Assembly: GCA_014534345.1 (NCBI GenBank)
Contig: JACVRR010000007.1
Coordinates: forward strand, 1-42,893
Reading direction: 5' to 3'
Length of the DNA stretch: 42,893 nt
Source: Thermoleophilia bacterium
GTDB lineage: Bacteria > Actinomycetota > Thermoleophilia > Gaiellales > Gaiellaceae
Under the pieces are notes generated by a model. The model had not been told where the DNA came from and did no database searches. It saw nothing but the letters and a program-made list of their open reading frames with translations. Position numbers and translations under genes: made by a program. Shown piece after piece: positions 1 through 8,050 of the stretch; the first letter of the stretch is position 1, and each line of letters opens with the position of its first letter.

Positions 1-266
1 ATATCGAGCCGCTGCGTCGGCCCGAAGGTGGGCGCGCCGTCGGTCGGCAGCTGGCCGCGGGGACGGCGGATCGGTGTGCCGGAGACCACGACCGAGCTCG
101 CGCGCCCGTGGTACCCGACCGGCAGGTGCCGCCAGTTCGGCAGCAGCGGGTCGGCGTCCGGGCGGAACAGCCGGCCGAGGTTCGTCGCATGCTCGAGCGA
201 GGAGTAGAAGTCGACGTAGTCGGCGACCGCGAACGGGAGCGCGGATTCCACGTCGGCGACGGCCAC
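1..266 (-). pseudogene. Fumarylacetoacetase fragment, minus strand, running off the window
   Basis: The minus strand encodes the middle of a fumarylacetoacetate hydrolase, including [32 protein letters not shown] and [13 protein letters not shown]. This is the region that carries the first metal-binding Asp and the catalytic His (EHA) in the family. The 3' end lies outside the window. The frame stays open rightwards to about position 385 but has no ATG; the first plausible start is GTG at 266. The N-terminal SH3-like domain of about 100 residues, usual in this enzyme, is absent. The fragment faces a second, similar fumarylacetoacetase on the plus strand, and the two meet at about 300-316. A genuine truncated copy and an assembly joint are both possible. 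Confidence 0.7.
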
Positions 267-315
267 GGCCGGCGCGGAGCCGCCCCCGAGCAGCTCCCGA
301 GCGCGCGCCGTCGCG

Positions 316-1242
316 ATGCTCGAGCGCGACCATCGCGACCTCGTCCCGCTCGACGAGGTCGAGCTGCGGCTCCCGTTCGAGGTCGCCGACTACGTCGACT
401 TCTACTCGTCGCTCGAGCACGCGAGGAACATGGGGCGGATGTTCCGGCCCGACGCGGAGCCGCTGCTGCCCAACTGGCGCTGGCTGCCGGTCGGCTACCA
501 CGGGCGCGCCGGCACGGTCGTCGTCTCGGGGACGGACGTCGTGCGCCCGCGCGGCCAGACACGGAGGCCCGACGAGGAGGCGCCGAGCTTCGGGCCTTCA
601 CGCCGGCTCGACGTCGAGCTCGAGCTCGGGTTCGTCGTCGGCGTCGGCAGCCGGCTCGGCGAGCCCGTGCCTGTCGAGGCCTTCGCCGAGCACGTGTTCG
701 GCATCTGCCTGGTGAACGACTGGTCGGCGCGCGACCTCCAGGCCTGGGAGTACCAGCCGCTCGGCCCGTTCCTGGGGAAGTCGTTCGCCACCTCGATCGC
801 CGCCTGGGTGACGCCGCTCTGCCTGCTGGAGCAGGCCCGCGTCGAGGCACCGTCCCAGGACCCGCCGCCACTCGCCTACCTCGCCGGCGGGCGCGACTGG
901 GCGCTCGACCTGGCGCTCGAGGTCGAGCTCGCGGGCACCGTCGTCTCGCGGACGAACGCGCGCGGGCTGTACTGGACGATGCCGCAGCAGCTCGCGCACG
1001 TGACCGCGAACGGCGCCTCGTTACGCACCGGCGACCTGATGGCGTCGGGGACGATCTCCGGCGCGACGCGCGGCTCCGAGGGGTCGCTGATCGAGCTGAC
1101 GCGCAACGGCGCCGAGCCGCTGCGGCTGGAGGGCGGCGGCGAGCGCACGTTCCTCGAGGACGGGGACGAGGTCGTCCTGCGCGGCCGCGCCGGCGACATC
1201 GAGCTCGGCGAGGTGCGCGGCCGGATCCTGCCGGCCCGCTGA
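316..1242 (+). CDS. Fumarylacetoacetase (tyrosine/homogentisate breakdown), N-terminally shortened
   Basis: The 308 residues match the catalytic domain of fumarylacetoacetase, which splits fumarylacetoacetate to fumarate and acetoacetate in the last step of tyrosine degradation. Family motifs in order: [12 protein letters not shown] (metal Asp, catalytic His), [21 protein letters not shown] (two metal-binding Glu), [13 protein letters not shown] (metal Asp), GPFLGKSF, and the C-terminal LMASGTISG and [11 protein letters not shown]. Full-length enzymes are about 400 residues; the N-terminal domain is missing. In-frame stops at 205 and 217 rule out an upstream extension, and no ribosome binding site precedes ATG 316. 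The start coincides with the joint to the inverted copy, so the real gene was probably longer. It ends 1 base before the convergent kinase-like gene. Confidence 0.85.
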   Translation: MLERDHRDLVPLDEVELRLPFEVADYVDFYSSLEHARNMGRMFRPDAEPLLPNWRWLPVGYHGRAGTVVVSGTDVVRPRGQTRRPDEEAPSFGPSRRLDVELELGFVVGVGSRLGEPVPVEAFAEHVFGICLVNDWSARDLQAWEYQPLGPFLGKSFATSIAAWVTPLCLLEQARVEAPSQDPPPLAYLAGGRDWALDLALEVELAGTVVSRTNARGLYWTMPQQLAHVTANGASLRTGDLMASGTISGATRGSEGSLIELTRNGAEPLRLEGGGERTFLEDGDEVVLRGRAGDIELGEVRGRILPAR

Positions 1243-1243
1243 G

Positions 1244-1891
1244 CTAGCCCGACGCAGCCCGGACGACGAGCGCGACGGCCTCGTCGGCGTCGAGCGAGTC
1301 GGTGTTGACGATCAGGTCGTAGTGCGTGGGCAGCTCGCGGTCGACCCGGTAGAAGCGCTTCAGGTAGTCCATCCGGCCGGCGTCCGAGTCGGTGACCAGG
1401 CGCGACGCCTGCTCCTCGTCGAGCTCCCGCGCGTCCGCCGTGCGCCGGACGCGCGTCTCGATCGACGCCGTGACGAGGACGCGCAGCACGTCGTCGCGGC
1501 CCGCGAGCGCGAACGAGGCCGCGTGCGAGCCGATCACGACATCGCCCCGCAGCGCGGTCTCGTGGACGACCGTGCGGATCAGCTCGCGCAGGAGCGGCGC
1601 GTAGTCCTTGCGGACCCCCTCCGGCGACGGCTTCACGTACCCGCCGCCGTAGGCGACGGCGGCGATCTCCGGCGCGTCGCCGCTGTCGAGCGACTCCCAG
1701 AACGCCTCGAGGAACGAGCGGCGTCGCTCCACGTCCGCGACGACCGCCGGGTCGAGCCCCTGCCGCTCGGCGACCGCCTCGATGATCTCCTCGTCGACAT
1801 GGCGAAAGCCGAGCCGCGCCGCGGCGACGCGCGCGACGTCGTCCGACGCGGCGCCGGTCGTCTGCGAGATCGTGATCACGCGCCTCCGCAT
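1244..1891 (-). CDS. Cytidylate-kinase-like family protein
   Basis: The 215-residue protein resembles the cytidylate kinase-like family (Pfam Cytidylate_kin2). It starts with VITISQTTGAASDDVA and LGFRHVDEEIIEAVAERQG, and ends with the family's YDLIVNTDSLDADEAV. In this family the first strand is usually followed by a glycine-rich nucleotide loop (SREFGSGG type). Here the loop reads QTTGAASDD with no Gly-Lys-Ser/Thr, so nucleotide binding may be altered or lost. The middle contains DVVIGSHAASFALAGRDDVLRVLVTA, split as in P-loop kinases between a core strand and a lid. It is convergent with the fumarylacetoacetase and divergent from tRNA-Ala. Substrate is unknown. Confidence 0.7.
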   Translation of the reverse strand: MRRRVITISQTTGAASDDVARVAAARLGFRHVDEEIIEAVAERQGLDPAVVADVERRRSFLEAFWESLDSGDAPEIAAVAYGGGYVKPSPEGVRKDYAPLLRELIRTVVHETALRGDVVIGSHAASFALAGRDDVLRVLVTASIETRVRRTADARELDEEQASRLVTDSDAGRMDYLKRFYRVDRELPTHYDLIVNTDSLDADEAVALVVRAASG

Positions 1892-1947
1892 GGTGACGAT
1901 GCTAACGGGACGCCCGCCGACGCCCGAATCGGCGCGTCCGCGGTGGC

Positions 1948-1953
1948 TACACT
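1948..1953 (+). promoter_or_regulatory. Possible -10 box of the tRNA-Ala gene
   Basis: TACACT lies 11 bases upstream of the first tRNA base, a usual distance for a stable-RNA promoter. No good -35 element is visible around 1925-1930, so this is tentative. Confidence 0.35.
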
Positions 1954-1964
1954 GTCCGCCGCGC

Positions 1965-2037
1965 GGGGCTATAGCTCAGCTGGGAGAGCGCCTGGATCGC
2001 ACCCAGGAGGTCGCCGGTTCGAGTCCGGCTAGCTCCA
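1965..2037 (+). tRNA. tRNA-Ala, anticodon CGC
   Basis: A complete cloverleaf can be folded by eye. The acceptor is GGGGCTA with TAGCTCC (one G-T pair), the D-arm TAGCTCAGCTGGGAGAGC, the anticodon stem CCTGG/CCAGG with loop ATCGCAC (anticodon CGC at 1998-2000), and the T-arm GCCGG-TTCGAGT-CCGGC. The discriminator is A. CCA is not encoded (ACCT follows). It reads codon GCG, common in this GC-rich DNA. Unlike the array at 8-9 kb, nothing about it is unusual. Confidence 0.95.
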
Positions 2038-2184
2038 CCTACGAAGGGGCCGCAGACGCGGCCGCTGTAGCCGCGGTCGTGCACCCACGGCGCGGCGGGC
2101 GTTCGGTAAGCCGCGGCGTCTGCTCGACACAGGGATGGCGCGCGGTCTGTCGTCCGATCGGACAATCACGATTGGAGCGAGGCA

Positions 2185-2526
2185 ATGGACGGCCGCCCGC
2201 CCGAAAGAGGCGCCTTCGACGAGCTCCGCGAGTTGGCGCAGCGCGTCCTCGACAGCAACGGCGACCTTGCCGACTTGAAGCAGAGAGCCGAGCCGCTCGC
2301 CGAGCGCTACCTCGCGCTCCACGACCGGCTCGTCCCGTCCGGTGGCGGACGTACCGCGATCGCTCGACTGCGAGAAGGCGACCCGTTGCCGGAGGGAGCG
2401 CGGTTCTCGCAGATCCTGGGGACGACCGAGGAGCCGATCGGCACGGGGACACGAACGCGCCGTGTGTACCTCGTGCTGGTCGAGTGGCTGTCGGCGCCCT
2501 CGTCGCCCGAAGAGACGAGGCGCTAG
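2185..2526 (+). CDS. Hypothetical protein, 113 residues
   Basis: The ORF starts at ATG 2185 behind a purine-rich GGAGCGAGG. The protein is charged and soluble: an N-terminal helical part (FDELRELAQRVLDSNGDLADLKQRAEPLAERYLAL, residues about 10-45, shown here only as a span), then a strand-rich part with GTRTRRVYLVLVEWLS near the C-terminus. No known family was recognised. It is convergent with the paralogue pair downstream; its stop overlaps the last bases of the minus-strand gene at 2523. Confidence 0.5.
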   Translation: MDGRPPERGAFDELRELAQRVLDSNGDLADLKQRAEPLAERYLALHDRLVPSGGGRTAIARLREGDPLPEGARFSQILGTTEEPIGTGTRTRRVYLVLVEWLSAPSSPEETRR

Positions 2527-2858
2527 CCGCGCGGGTCGGTCGTTTCGGCCAGGTCGGCCGGCTCGCCGGGGCGCTTGCGCACCACCGAGTATCCGCCAGT
2601 TCGTTCGAGGACCTCTTCCAGGTCCTGTTGCTCGTGGCCGGAGACGACCACGAAGTGCGTGGCTTCGGAGCGAACGCGCTCGTACTGCGGGTGCGTGAGC
2701 TCGATCTTCTCGACGCAGCCCGCGTCGGAGCACTCGCACACGAGCGGAAGCGCGTCGTCCTCAGGCGTCGCCGAGAACGACTCCGTGATCTCGCGGACCC
2801 GCTCGTTGACTTCGCGGAAGACCGCCTCGTTGAACGCTCTTCGCTCGTCGCGGCCCAT
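2523..2858 (-). CDS. Small CxCx4C protein, paralogue B
   Basis: The 111-residue protein starts at MGRDERRAFNEAV. An N-terminal helix (VFREVNERVREITESF) is followed by LPLVCECSDAGC, a C-x-C-x4-C cluster, then IELTHPQYERVRSEATHFVVVSGH. The spacing suggests a small metal-binding or redox site, but no function is known to me. The gene at 2878-3234 encodes a clear paralogue just upstream in the same direction, with 19 bases between, so the two are probably co-transcribed. The ORF is open further upstream, but that part is antisense to the paralogue's own codon pattern, so the ATG at 2858 is preferred. Confidence 0.7.
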   Translation of the reverse strand: MGRDERRAFNEAVFREVNERVREITESFSATPEDDALPLVCECSDAGCVEKIELTHPQYERVRSEATHFVVVSGHEQQDLEEVLERTGGYSVVRKRPGEPADLAETTDPRG

Positions 2859-2877
2859 CGGGACGCATTCTGAAGCT

Positions 2878-3234
2878 TTACGCGCGGACGCGTGGGTCGA
2901 GCTCGTCCGCGACTTCGCCAGCGCGACCGAGCTTCTCATGGACGTGGTAGCGGTCGTTTCGCGCGACGACGCGCTGGTACGGCCGGTCGCTCCGCTCGTG
3001 TCCCGGGATATTGAAGAACCGGCGGCTCTCGGCCCGGATCTCCTCGTACTCGCGAAGCGCGAGGACGACGATCTCTCGGCACGTCGGGTCGGCGCACTCA
3101 CAGAGGAAGGGAACGCCCTCCTGCATCTCCTGCTCCGCGGCAACGCCGCTGATCCGCTCGTTCGCGGCGCGGAAGATGGCATCGTTGCGGGCGATCCGCT
3201 CGGCGGTCGGATCGTCGCCGCTCACTTCGGTCAT
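2878..3234 (-). CDS. Small CxCx4C protein, paralogue A
   Basis: The 118-residue protein starts at MTEVSGDDPTAERIARNDAI. It shares the layout of its neighbour: helix (IFRAANERISG), FLCECADPTC (C-x-C-x4-C), then IVVLALREYEEIRAESRRF and NIPGHE, matching LTHPQYERVRSEATHF and VVSGHE in paralogue B. The C-terminus ends RYHVHEKLGRAGEVADELD versus YSVVRKRPGEPADLAET. A longer in-frame start exists at 3390, but its extra residues have poor composition. Function unknown. The pair looks like a recent tandem duplication followed by divergence. Confidence 0.7.
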   Translation of the reverse strand: MTEVSGDDPTAERIARNDAIFRAANERISGVAAEQEMQEGVPFLCECADPTCREIVVLALREYEEIRAESRRFFNIPGHERSDRPYQRVVARNDRYHVHEKLGRAGEVADELDPRVRA

Positions 3235-3428
3235 CGCACGGAGCACCCGGCTATTGCGAGCATCACGAGTCCATCCCTCAGCATGGCACGCTGAAACTCC
3301 GTAGCGTCCGCTGGGTGCCTTCCCGAAGGGCGTGGCTTCCGGCAGTCTCACCCTGCCCGCGCTCGCGATCGAGGCGCAGGGGCATGCCACGCGACCAGCA
3401 GCCGGTCGCTGCCCTAGACTCGGCGGCG

Positions 3429-3767
3429 ATGCGTGACGATCTCGGACACCGGAGCGCCGAGAGTGCGTACGCCGAGGTCTTCACCGTCGTCCACGATCTT
3501 GCCCACGGCGAGGACCTCGCGTGGATTCGCGGGGCGATCTGGCCGCCGGTCGGAACCGTCGTGGAGCTCCAGTCACCGGAGCGGCACGCGCTCGTCGTCG
3601 GCATCCGCCTCGTGCTGCAGCGCGACACCGCGCTCGTGCGTGTCGACGTCCAAGATCCGGGGGAGGGTGAGCTGATCGCGCGCGATGCGGCGACGCGCGT
3701 CCTCGCGGAGGACGCGCTGCCGGTGGCGGCCGGGCCGGCGGGGAGCGCGGGCGGCAGCGCCGCGTAA
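3429..3767 (+). CDS. Hypothetical protein, 112 residues
   Basis: The start chosen is ATG 3429 (MRDDLGHRSAESAYAEVF). The protein has alternating hydrophobic residues suggesting beta strands (GTVVELQSPERHALVVGIRL, TALVRVDVQDPG) and an Ala/Gly-rich tail. No family was recognised. It is not obviously linked to the sigma factor that starts 222 bases downstream. Confidence 0.45.
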   Translation: MRDDLGHRSAESAYAEVFTVVHDLAHGEDLAWIRGAIWPPVGTVVELQSPERHALVVGIRLVLQRDTALVRVDVQDPGEGELIARDAATRVLAEDALPVAAGPAGSAGGSAA

Positions 3768-3989
3768 CGCTGCGCGACGAGCGTTTGCAGACGAGCCGGT
3801 CCACCCCCCGGCCGCCGCAGGGGGAATCAGCCCGCTCGGAGCGCTCGCGGCCGGGGCGCTCGCCAGCGGCATCGCCCGACGCCGGTGGACCGGGCTGCCC
3901 GGCGCGCTCGTAGCTACGGAGCGGGGAGGCGCCCCGCCGGACCCAGCTCGGCCGAGAAACGTTGCGCCGGGTCCGGACACTCTCACACG

Positions 3990-4574
3990 ATGGAGAGCGT
4001 GGACAGCAGCGTCGGAAGCGAGGACGAGCTTCGCTTTCGCCGCCTCTTTGCAGACCACTACCGCGCCGTCCTCGCCTACGCGCTTCGCCGCTGCGCGCAG
4101 CGTGCCGACGCCGAGGACGTCGCCGCCGAGAGCTTCGCCGTCGCGTGGCGCCGCGTCGCCGACACGCCCGCTGATCCAGACCGTGAGCGTGCCTGGCTGC
4201 TGGCGATCGCGGCCCGCGTGCTCGCCAACCAGCGACGCTCGCGACGGCGGCTGCTCGGCCTGCTGGAGCGCCTGCAGGGCGAGCCGCCGCAGCTCGCTCT
4301 CGCGGCAGACGAGAGCGCCGGGACGCGCGAGCGTCACGCCGAGGTCTTCCGCGCGCTTCGTCGCCTGCCGAGCCGCGACCGCGAGCTGCTCTGCCTCGTC
4401 GCCTGGGAGCAGCTGACGATCGGACAGGTCGGGGAGGTGCTCGGCTGCACGCCGAACGCGGCGTCGATCCGCCTGCACCGCGCGCGCAGGCGGCTGGCAT
4501 CGGAGCTGGCGAAAGCGCAGGGCACGAGCGGACACGAGGAGATCAGACCCCGTTCCCAGGGGGAGGCTCCGTGA
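3990..4574 (+). CDS. ECF-type RNA polymerase sigma factor
   Basis: The 194-residue protein has both ECF sigma domains. Region 2 (about residues 10-80) contains RLFADHYRAVLAYALRR, ADAEDVAAESFAVAWRR and a helix ending VLANQRRSRRR. Region 4 (about 125-180) contains LRRLPSRDRELLCLVAWE, then QLTIGQVGEVLGCTPNAASI and RLHRARRRL, the helix-turn-helix that reads the -35 element. ATG 3990 gives the normal ECF length; the upstream in-frame extension has no sigma features. The stop overlaps the start of the next gene (GTGA at 4571-4574), so the two are translationally coupled, as sigma and anti-sigma pairs usually are. Confidence 0.9.
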   Translation: MESVDSSVGSEDELRFRRLFADHYRAVLAYALRRCAQRADAEDVAAESFAVAWRRVADTPADPDRERAWLLAIAARVLANQRRSRRRLLGLLERLQGEPPQLALAADESAGTRERHAEVFRALRRLPSRDRELLCLVAWEQLTIGQVGEVLGCTPNAASIRLHRARRRLASELAKAQGTSGHEEIRPRSQGEAP

Positions 4575-5932
4575 CAGACGACCAGGCCCTCGACCGCCTC
4601 GCCGCCGCCGATCCGGTCGACGAGAACGCGCTCCCGGCGCCCGGGGATGCCGGCCCGGCGCGCGTGCTGTCGGCGATCGTCGCGAGCACGCCGACCACGA
4701 AGCCGGCCCCGCGCCTGCTGCTGGGACTGCGGCCGCTGACGGCGGTCGCGTCACTCGTCGTGGTCGCCGCGGCGCTCGCGCTCGCGAGCCCGCCCGGACA
4801 GGGTGCCGTTCGCTCGCTCGTCGACGAGATCCGCTCGGTCTTCGCGGGCGAGGGGGCGGTCGTGCGAGACGACGGGCCTGTGCAGCCGCTGCGCGCCGAC
4901 GGGATCATCACCTCCGCGGTCGCCGACGGACGCGGCGGCTGGTTCGTCGCCGGCGGGTTCACGCGGATCAACGGCGAGCGGCGCGCCCACCTCGCCCACC
5001 TGCTCGCCGACGGCTCGATCGACCCCGATTGGACGCCCTCGCTCGCAGGTCGCGCGCCGGCTCACTACACATGGGCGAGGCTCGCGCTCGCGGACGGCCG
5101 CCTCTACGTCGCCGGGACGTTCGAGATGGTCAACGGCGAGCGCCGCGGCCAGGTGGTCGCGCTCGACGCGGCGACGGGGGCGATCGCGCCCGAGTGGCGC
5201 GGCTTGGTCGACGCCGTCGACGCCCTCACGACCGTCGCGGTCAGCTCCGGACGCCTGTGGGTCGGCTTGGGCGGCGGCGCGCTCGTCGCCGGCGAGCCGG
5301 TCCGCTGCCTCGTCGTCCTCGACGGGCAGACCGGCGTCCCGGAGGCGGCGATCCGGCCCGCGCTCGAGCCCTCCGGGGACCTCCCATGCGTGCAGGCGAT
5401 CGTCGCGAACGCGGGTCGCGTCTACGTTGCTGGACACTTCCCGGCCGTCGACGGGACGCAGCGGCCGGGGATCGCGGCGCTCGACAGCGAGAGCGGCCGG
5501 CTGCTCGCCGCGTTCGATCCGCCGGCGCTCGCCTGCGACGGCTGCTTCGGCCCCCCGGGCGCCACCGCGCTTGCCCTCTCCGGCGGCCGGCTGTACGTCG
5601 GCGGCTTCTTCACCGGCGCCGGTGGCGAAGCTCGCAGCTCGCTGCTCGCCCTCGACCCGGCGACGGGGTCGCTGCAGCCGTTCGCGGCCGAGATCTCCCG
5701 GGAGAACGGGTCGATCGCCACCGTCCTCAACCTGGCCGCCGCCGGGGATCGCCTCTACGTCGGCGGCGACTTCGGCAGCGTCGACGGGCAGGCGCGAAAC
5801 GGATTCGCGGTCCTCGGTCCGAGCGGCGAGCTGCAGCAGGGGTGGCAGCCCGAGTCGACGACCGACTACGTCCTCGCGCTCGCGACCGCGCGTCGCGTCG
5901 TGCTCGCGGCCGGCGCGGGCGGTCGCCGCTGA
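4571..5932 (+). CDS. Membrane protein with external beta-propeller, candidate anti-sigma partner
   Basis: The 453-residue protein has a short N-terminal cytosolic part (residues 1-50), one membrane helix (about 52-72, TAVASLVVVAAALALA) and a long outside domain. That domain has at least five similar blades, each with V-A/G-G-x-F followed by NGERR or DGxxR and a strand ending LD: VAGGFTRINGERRAHL, VAGTFEMVNGERRGQVVALD, VAGHFPAVDGTQRPGIAALD, VGGFFTGAGGEARSSLLALD, VGGDFGSVDGQARNGFAVL. This resembles delta-60/DUF5122-type propellers. It overlaps the ECF sigma gene by 4 bases, so sensing outside and sigma control inside is inferred. No zinc-binding anti-sigma motif (HxxxCxxC) is present in the N-terminus. 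Confidence 0.75.
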   Translation: MTDDQALDRLAAADPVDENALPAPGDAGPARVLSAIVASTPTTKPAPRLLLGLRPLTAVASLVVVAAALALASPPGQGAVRSLVDEIRSVFAGEGAVVRDDGPVQPLRADGIITSAVADGRGGWFVAGGFTRINGERRAHLAHLLADGSIDPDWTPSLAGRAPAHYTWARLALADGRLYVAGTFEMVNGERRGQVVALDAATGAIAPEWRGLVDAVDALTTVAVSSGRLWVGLGGGALVAGEPVRCLVVLDGQTGVPEAAIRPALEPSGDLPCVQAIVANAGRVYVAGHFPAVDGTQRPGIAALDSESGRLLAAFDPPALACDGCFGPPGATALALSGGRLYVGGFFTGAGGEARSSLLALDPATGSLQPFAAEISRENGSIATVLNLAAAGDRLYVGGDFGSVDGQARNGFAVLGPSGELQQGWQPESTTDYVLALATARRVVLAAGAGGRR

Positions 5933-6258
5933 TGCCTCCCACCGGGTGCACACGGTCTCCGCTCCACGAGGCACGTGCGCACAGCGTGTGGGCGCCGTGG
6001 TGGCGGACCGACAGCGAGCGGAAGCAACCGGAGACGCCGGCCGTCCAGAGAAGCGAGGGCGGGGTGCTGACGCTTCTGACCCGGTGACGGCCCCCGCCCG
6101 GGTCTCTCGTTCGGCGTCGGCGAGAGCACGGGAAGCAGCCGGCGCGTGCTCGCCGCCGAGGACGGGCCGGCGGGTACAGGAGTCGCGCGAGCGCCAGCGG
6201 GCACAAGTGTGCCGGACACGGCAGCGCGGCTGCCGGACTTCGACCGAAGGAGGCGTAC
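5933..6258 (+). other. 326-base gap without a recognised gene
   Basis: No convincing coding frame, RNA gene or hairpin terminator was seen here. The last 15 bases hold the ribosome binding site of the DUF892-type gene (AAGGAGG at about 6247-6253). Confidence 0.5.
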
Positions 6259-6987
6259 GTGGAGGGGCGCGCGAAAGAGCAGCTGGAAAGGCACCTGCGA
6301 GAGGCGCACGCGCTCGAGGAGTCGGTTCTGCGGATGCTGAACTCACTCGCGAAGACCGCTCCGCCGGCGGTACGGCGGCTGGCCGCCGAGCACGAGCAGA
6401 CGACGCGCGAGCACGTGGAGCGGCTCCGCCGACGGCTCGAGCAGTACGGGAGCGCTCCCTCGCGAACGCGGCAGCTCGCGCGGACGGTGATGGCGCGAGC
6501 CAAGAGCGTCCTCGAGCTCGCGCGACGCGAGAGGGAAGCACGGCAGGTGCGCGATGCGTTCGTCAGCGAGCAGACGGAGGTCGCGGCCTACGAGCTGCTG
6601 GAGCGAGTCGCGACGCGAGCCGGGGACGAGGAGACGGCAACGCTGGCCCGTCGCAACCGAGCAGAGGACGAGGCGATGGCGCAGCGGATTGCTGCCCACT
6701 GGGACGAGGTCGCCGAACGCTCGCTCGCGTCGGGCGACGACGACGACGCGAGCTCCGAAGTGGTCGAGCGCGTGGGAGACCGCGCGAAGCAGGCGGCCCG
6801 CACGGCGTCCTCGCTCGCCCGCAACCCGATCGTCCTCGGCGCGTCCTCGCTCGTCGCCGGTCTCGTCCTGCGCCGGCGCGCGCGTCGCCGGGAGGAAGGC
6901 GGCGACGAAGACGGGTCGCCCGCAGCTCGGGAGGAGACGGCGGGCCACGCCGACTCGGAGACACCTGCGGAGACGGTCGCGCACTAG
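6259..6987 (+). CDS. DUF892/YciF-like ferritin-fold protein with membrane-proximal tail
   Basis: GTG 6259 follows AAGGAGG at ideal distance. Residues 1-155 form a long helical region resembling the DUF892 (YciE/YciF) ferritin-like family: two helix pairs, with EHEQTTREHVERLRRRLEQ in the first half and EQTEVAAYELLERVATRAGD and EDEAMAQRIAAHWDEV in the second. The His/Glu residues of these helices could bind metal, but a full di-iron set could not be confirmed by eye. Residues about 195-215 (NPIVLGASSLVAGLVL, then RRRARRR) could be a weak membrane anchor, followed by an acidic tail. These proteins are associated with stress responses; exact role unknown. Confidence 0.65.
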   Translation: MEGRAKEQLERHLREAHALEESVLRMLNSLAKTAPPAVRRLAAEHEQTTREHVERLRRRLEQYGSAPSRTRQLARTVMARAKSVLELARREREARQVRDAFVSEQTEVAAYELLERVATRAGDEETATLARRNRAEDEAMAQRIAAHWDEVAERSLASGDDDDASSEVVERVGDRAKQAARTASSLARNPIVLGASSLVAGLVLRRRARRREEGGDEDGSPAAREETAGHADSETPAETVAH

Positions 6988-7275
6988 CGCGGGCGGCGCG
7001 CTCGCGAGGGACGACGACCTCGACGCGGCCCGAGCCGCCGGCTCGCCGCCCGCGTTGACGGTCGCGCTCGCGGTCGTTCACCTCGGCGTCGGACTGACCC
7101 TGGCCGGCCATGCCGCCGCCGCGCTCGGGTCTCGGTCGCTCCCCGGCCGGCGCAGGAGGCGCACGACGTCGGGCAAGCGGAAGAGGTGGACGGCAGGCGA
7201 AATGGCGGCTTCGTGAATCACCCAAGCGTTTTCCTCCGAAGCGGGCCGTCCGCGGAAATAGGTTCGTGAGCATCC

Positions 7276-7304
7276 TTGCGCGGGTCGCACGTTTCGGTTA
7301 TCCT
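7276..7304 (+). promoter_or_regulatory. Sigma-70-like promoter candidate
   Basis: TTGCGC (7276-7281) and TATCCT (7299-7304) are 17 bases apart, the consensus spacing. A hairpin terminator candidate follows about 200 bases downstream, so the pair would bound a short transcript of about 210 bases. The -35 box matches consensus only in its first half. Confidence 0.4.
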
Positions 7305-7500
7305 GCGCCGCGGAACAACATCCGAATGATGCCGATGACCGTCTACACCCGTACGTTCCTTCCCGAAAGCGGCGCGAGCCGCGTCGGGCTTGCCGTGGCT
7401 GCATACGTCCGTCCGCGATGCGTGCCGGGACGGCGACGTGCGAGCGCTCGACCGGAGGCGCATGCGCTAGGAGACTAGCCGCATAGCGACTCGAAGCGAG

Positions 7501-7528
7501 GGCGACCCGACGGGTCGCCTTCGTCGTT
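7501..7528 (+). terminator. Hairpin with T-rich tail, terminator candidate
   Basis: GGCGACCC and GGGTCGCC form a perfect 8-bp stem around GAC. Flanking CGAAG/CTTCG bases can extend it with an internal bulge, and TTCGTCGTTT follows. It would end the transcript from the promoter candidate at 7276. Confidence 0.5.
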
Positions 7529-7973
7529 TCGGAGGTGGAATCGAGCAGTCGAAGCAGAAGGGTGATGCCCAGCTTGAACAAGCACTAGGTCGGAATCGAG
7601 GCCCCGCCTGAGAGAGAAAGACCCTCGGCGCGTCGTGGCGTGTAATTGCGCTGGAAGAAAGCGTTGGCTTTCTCCTGTGAATTTGCGAGTGACGTGCGAG
7701 GATCGGGCTCCAAAGCCCCTCCACGTAGGACGACGGCACGCCCGGGAGTGCGCACCCGGTGGCCGGCCGATCCAGGGTCGAAGGGTAGGCGAGTGGCTTG
7801 GACAACATCGTTCGGCTTCGGCCGGACGAGACAGACAGGCGCCGCCTTGCTTGCTCGAGCGGGTGTCGCTGCTGCGTCGATTCCCCCGCATGGGGAGTGG
7901 ACGGAGGAGCGGGATCACGCCGGCCCGCGCTCCCGAGGGGCACCCGGCGTATCCACGTGAGGCGCCGGGTCAT

Positions 7974-8048
7974 CTGGCCGTGGGGGAGCTTGGCCACCCC
8001 GCCGGCTTCGGGAGCCGGAGAGCGCAGGTTCGAGTCCTGCCGGCCAGA
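7974..8048 (+). tRNA. tRNA-Pro, anticodon CGG
   Basis: First gene of the array. The acceptor stem CTGGCCG/CGGCCAG is perfect and has C1-G72 with discriminator A73, as expected for bacterial tRNA-Pro. The D-stem is GGGG/CCCC, the anticodon stem CCGGC/GCCGG with loop TTCGGGA (anticodon 8009-8011), the variable loop 5 bases, and the T-arm GCAGG-TTCGAGT-CCTGC. CCA is not encoded. This member looks fully functional. Confidence 0.9.
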
Positions 8049-8050
8049 CC

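Larger units (their letters stand above)
6988..7973 (+). other. About 1 kb without a convincing gene, upstream of the tRNA array
   Basis: The stretch is less GC-rich than its surroundings. It holds a promoter-like pair at 7276-7304, a short ORF (7326-7478) with poor coding support, a strong hairpin at 7501-7519, a weaker hairpin at 7656-7673 (7-bp stem AGAAAGC/GCTTTCT), and a TTG-started frame at 7798 with a Cys-rich peptide (CSSGCRCC) that then runs into the tRNAs. A hydrophobic run at about 7056-7130 (LTVALAVVHLGVGLTLAGHA) has no good start. I call none of these a gene. Confidence 0.5.

Noticed and set aside
1-420. Simple fold-back (exact inverted repeat) artefact at the contig start
   Set aside because: The two arms differ by roughly a fifth of their bases, so it is not an exact fold-back; a chimera of two copies remains possible and is reported.
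7326-7478. Short ORF starting MMPMTVYTRTF
   Set aside because: No ribosome binding site and an Arg/Ala-rich tail; the region may be a non-coding transcript instead.
7740-7850. A sequence resembling a class II tRNA D-arm (GGCGAGTGGCTTGGAC)
   Set aside because: No T-arm (GGTTCGAnTCC) follows within 90 bases and no acceptor pairing was found.
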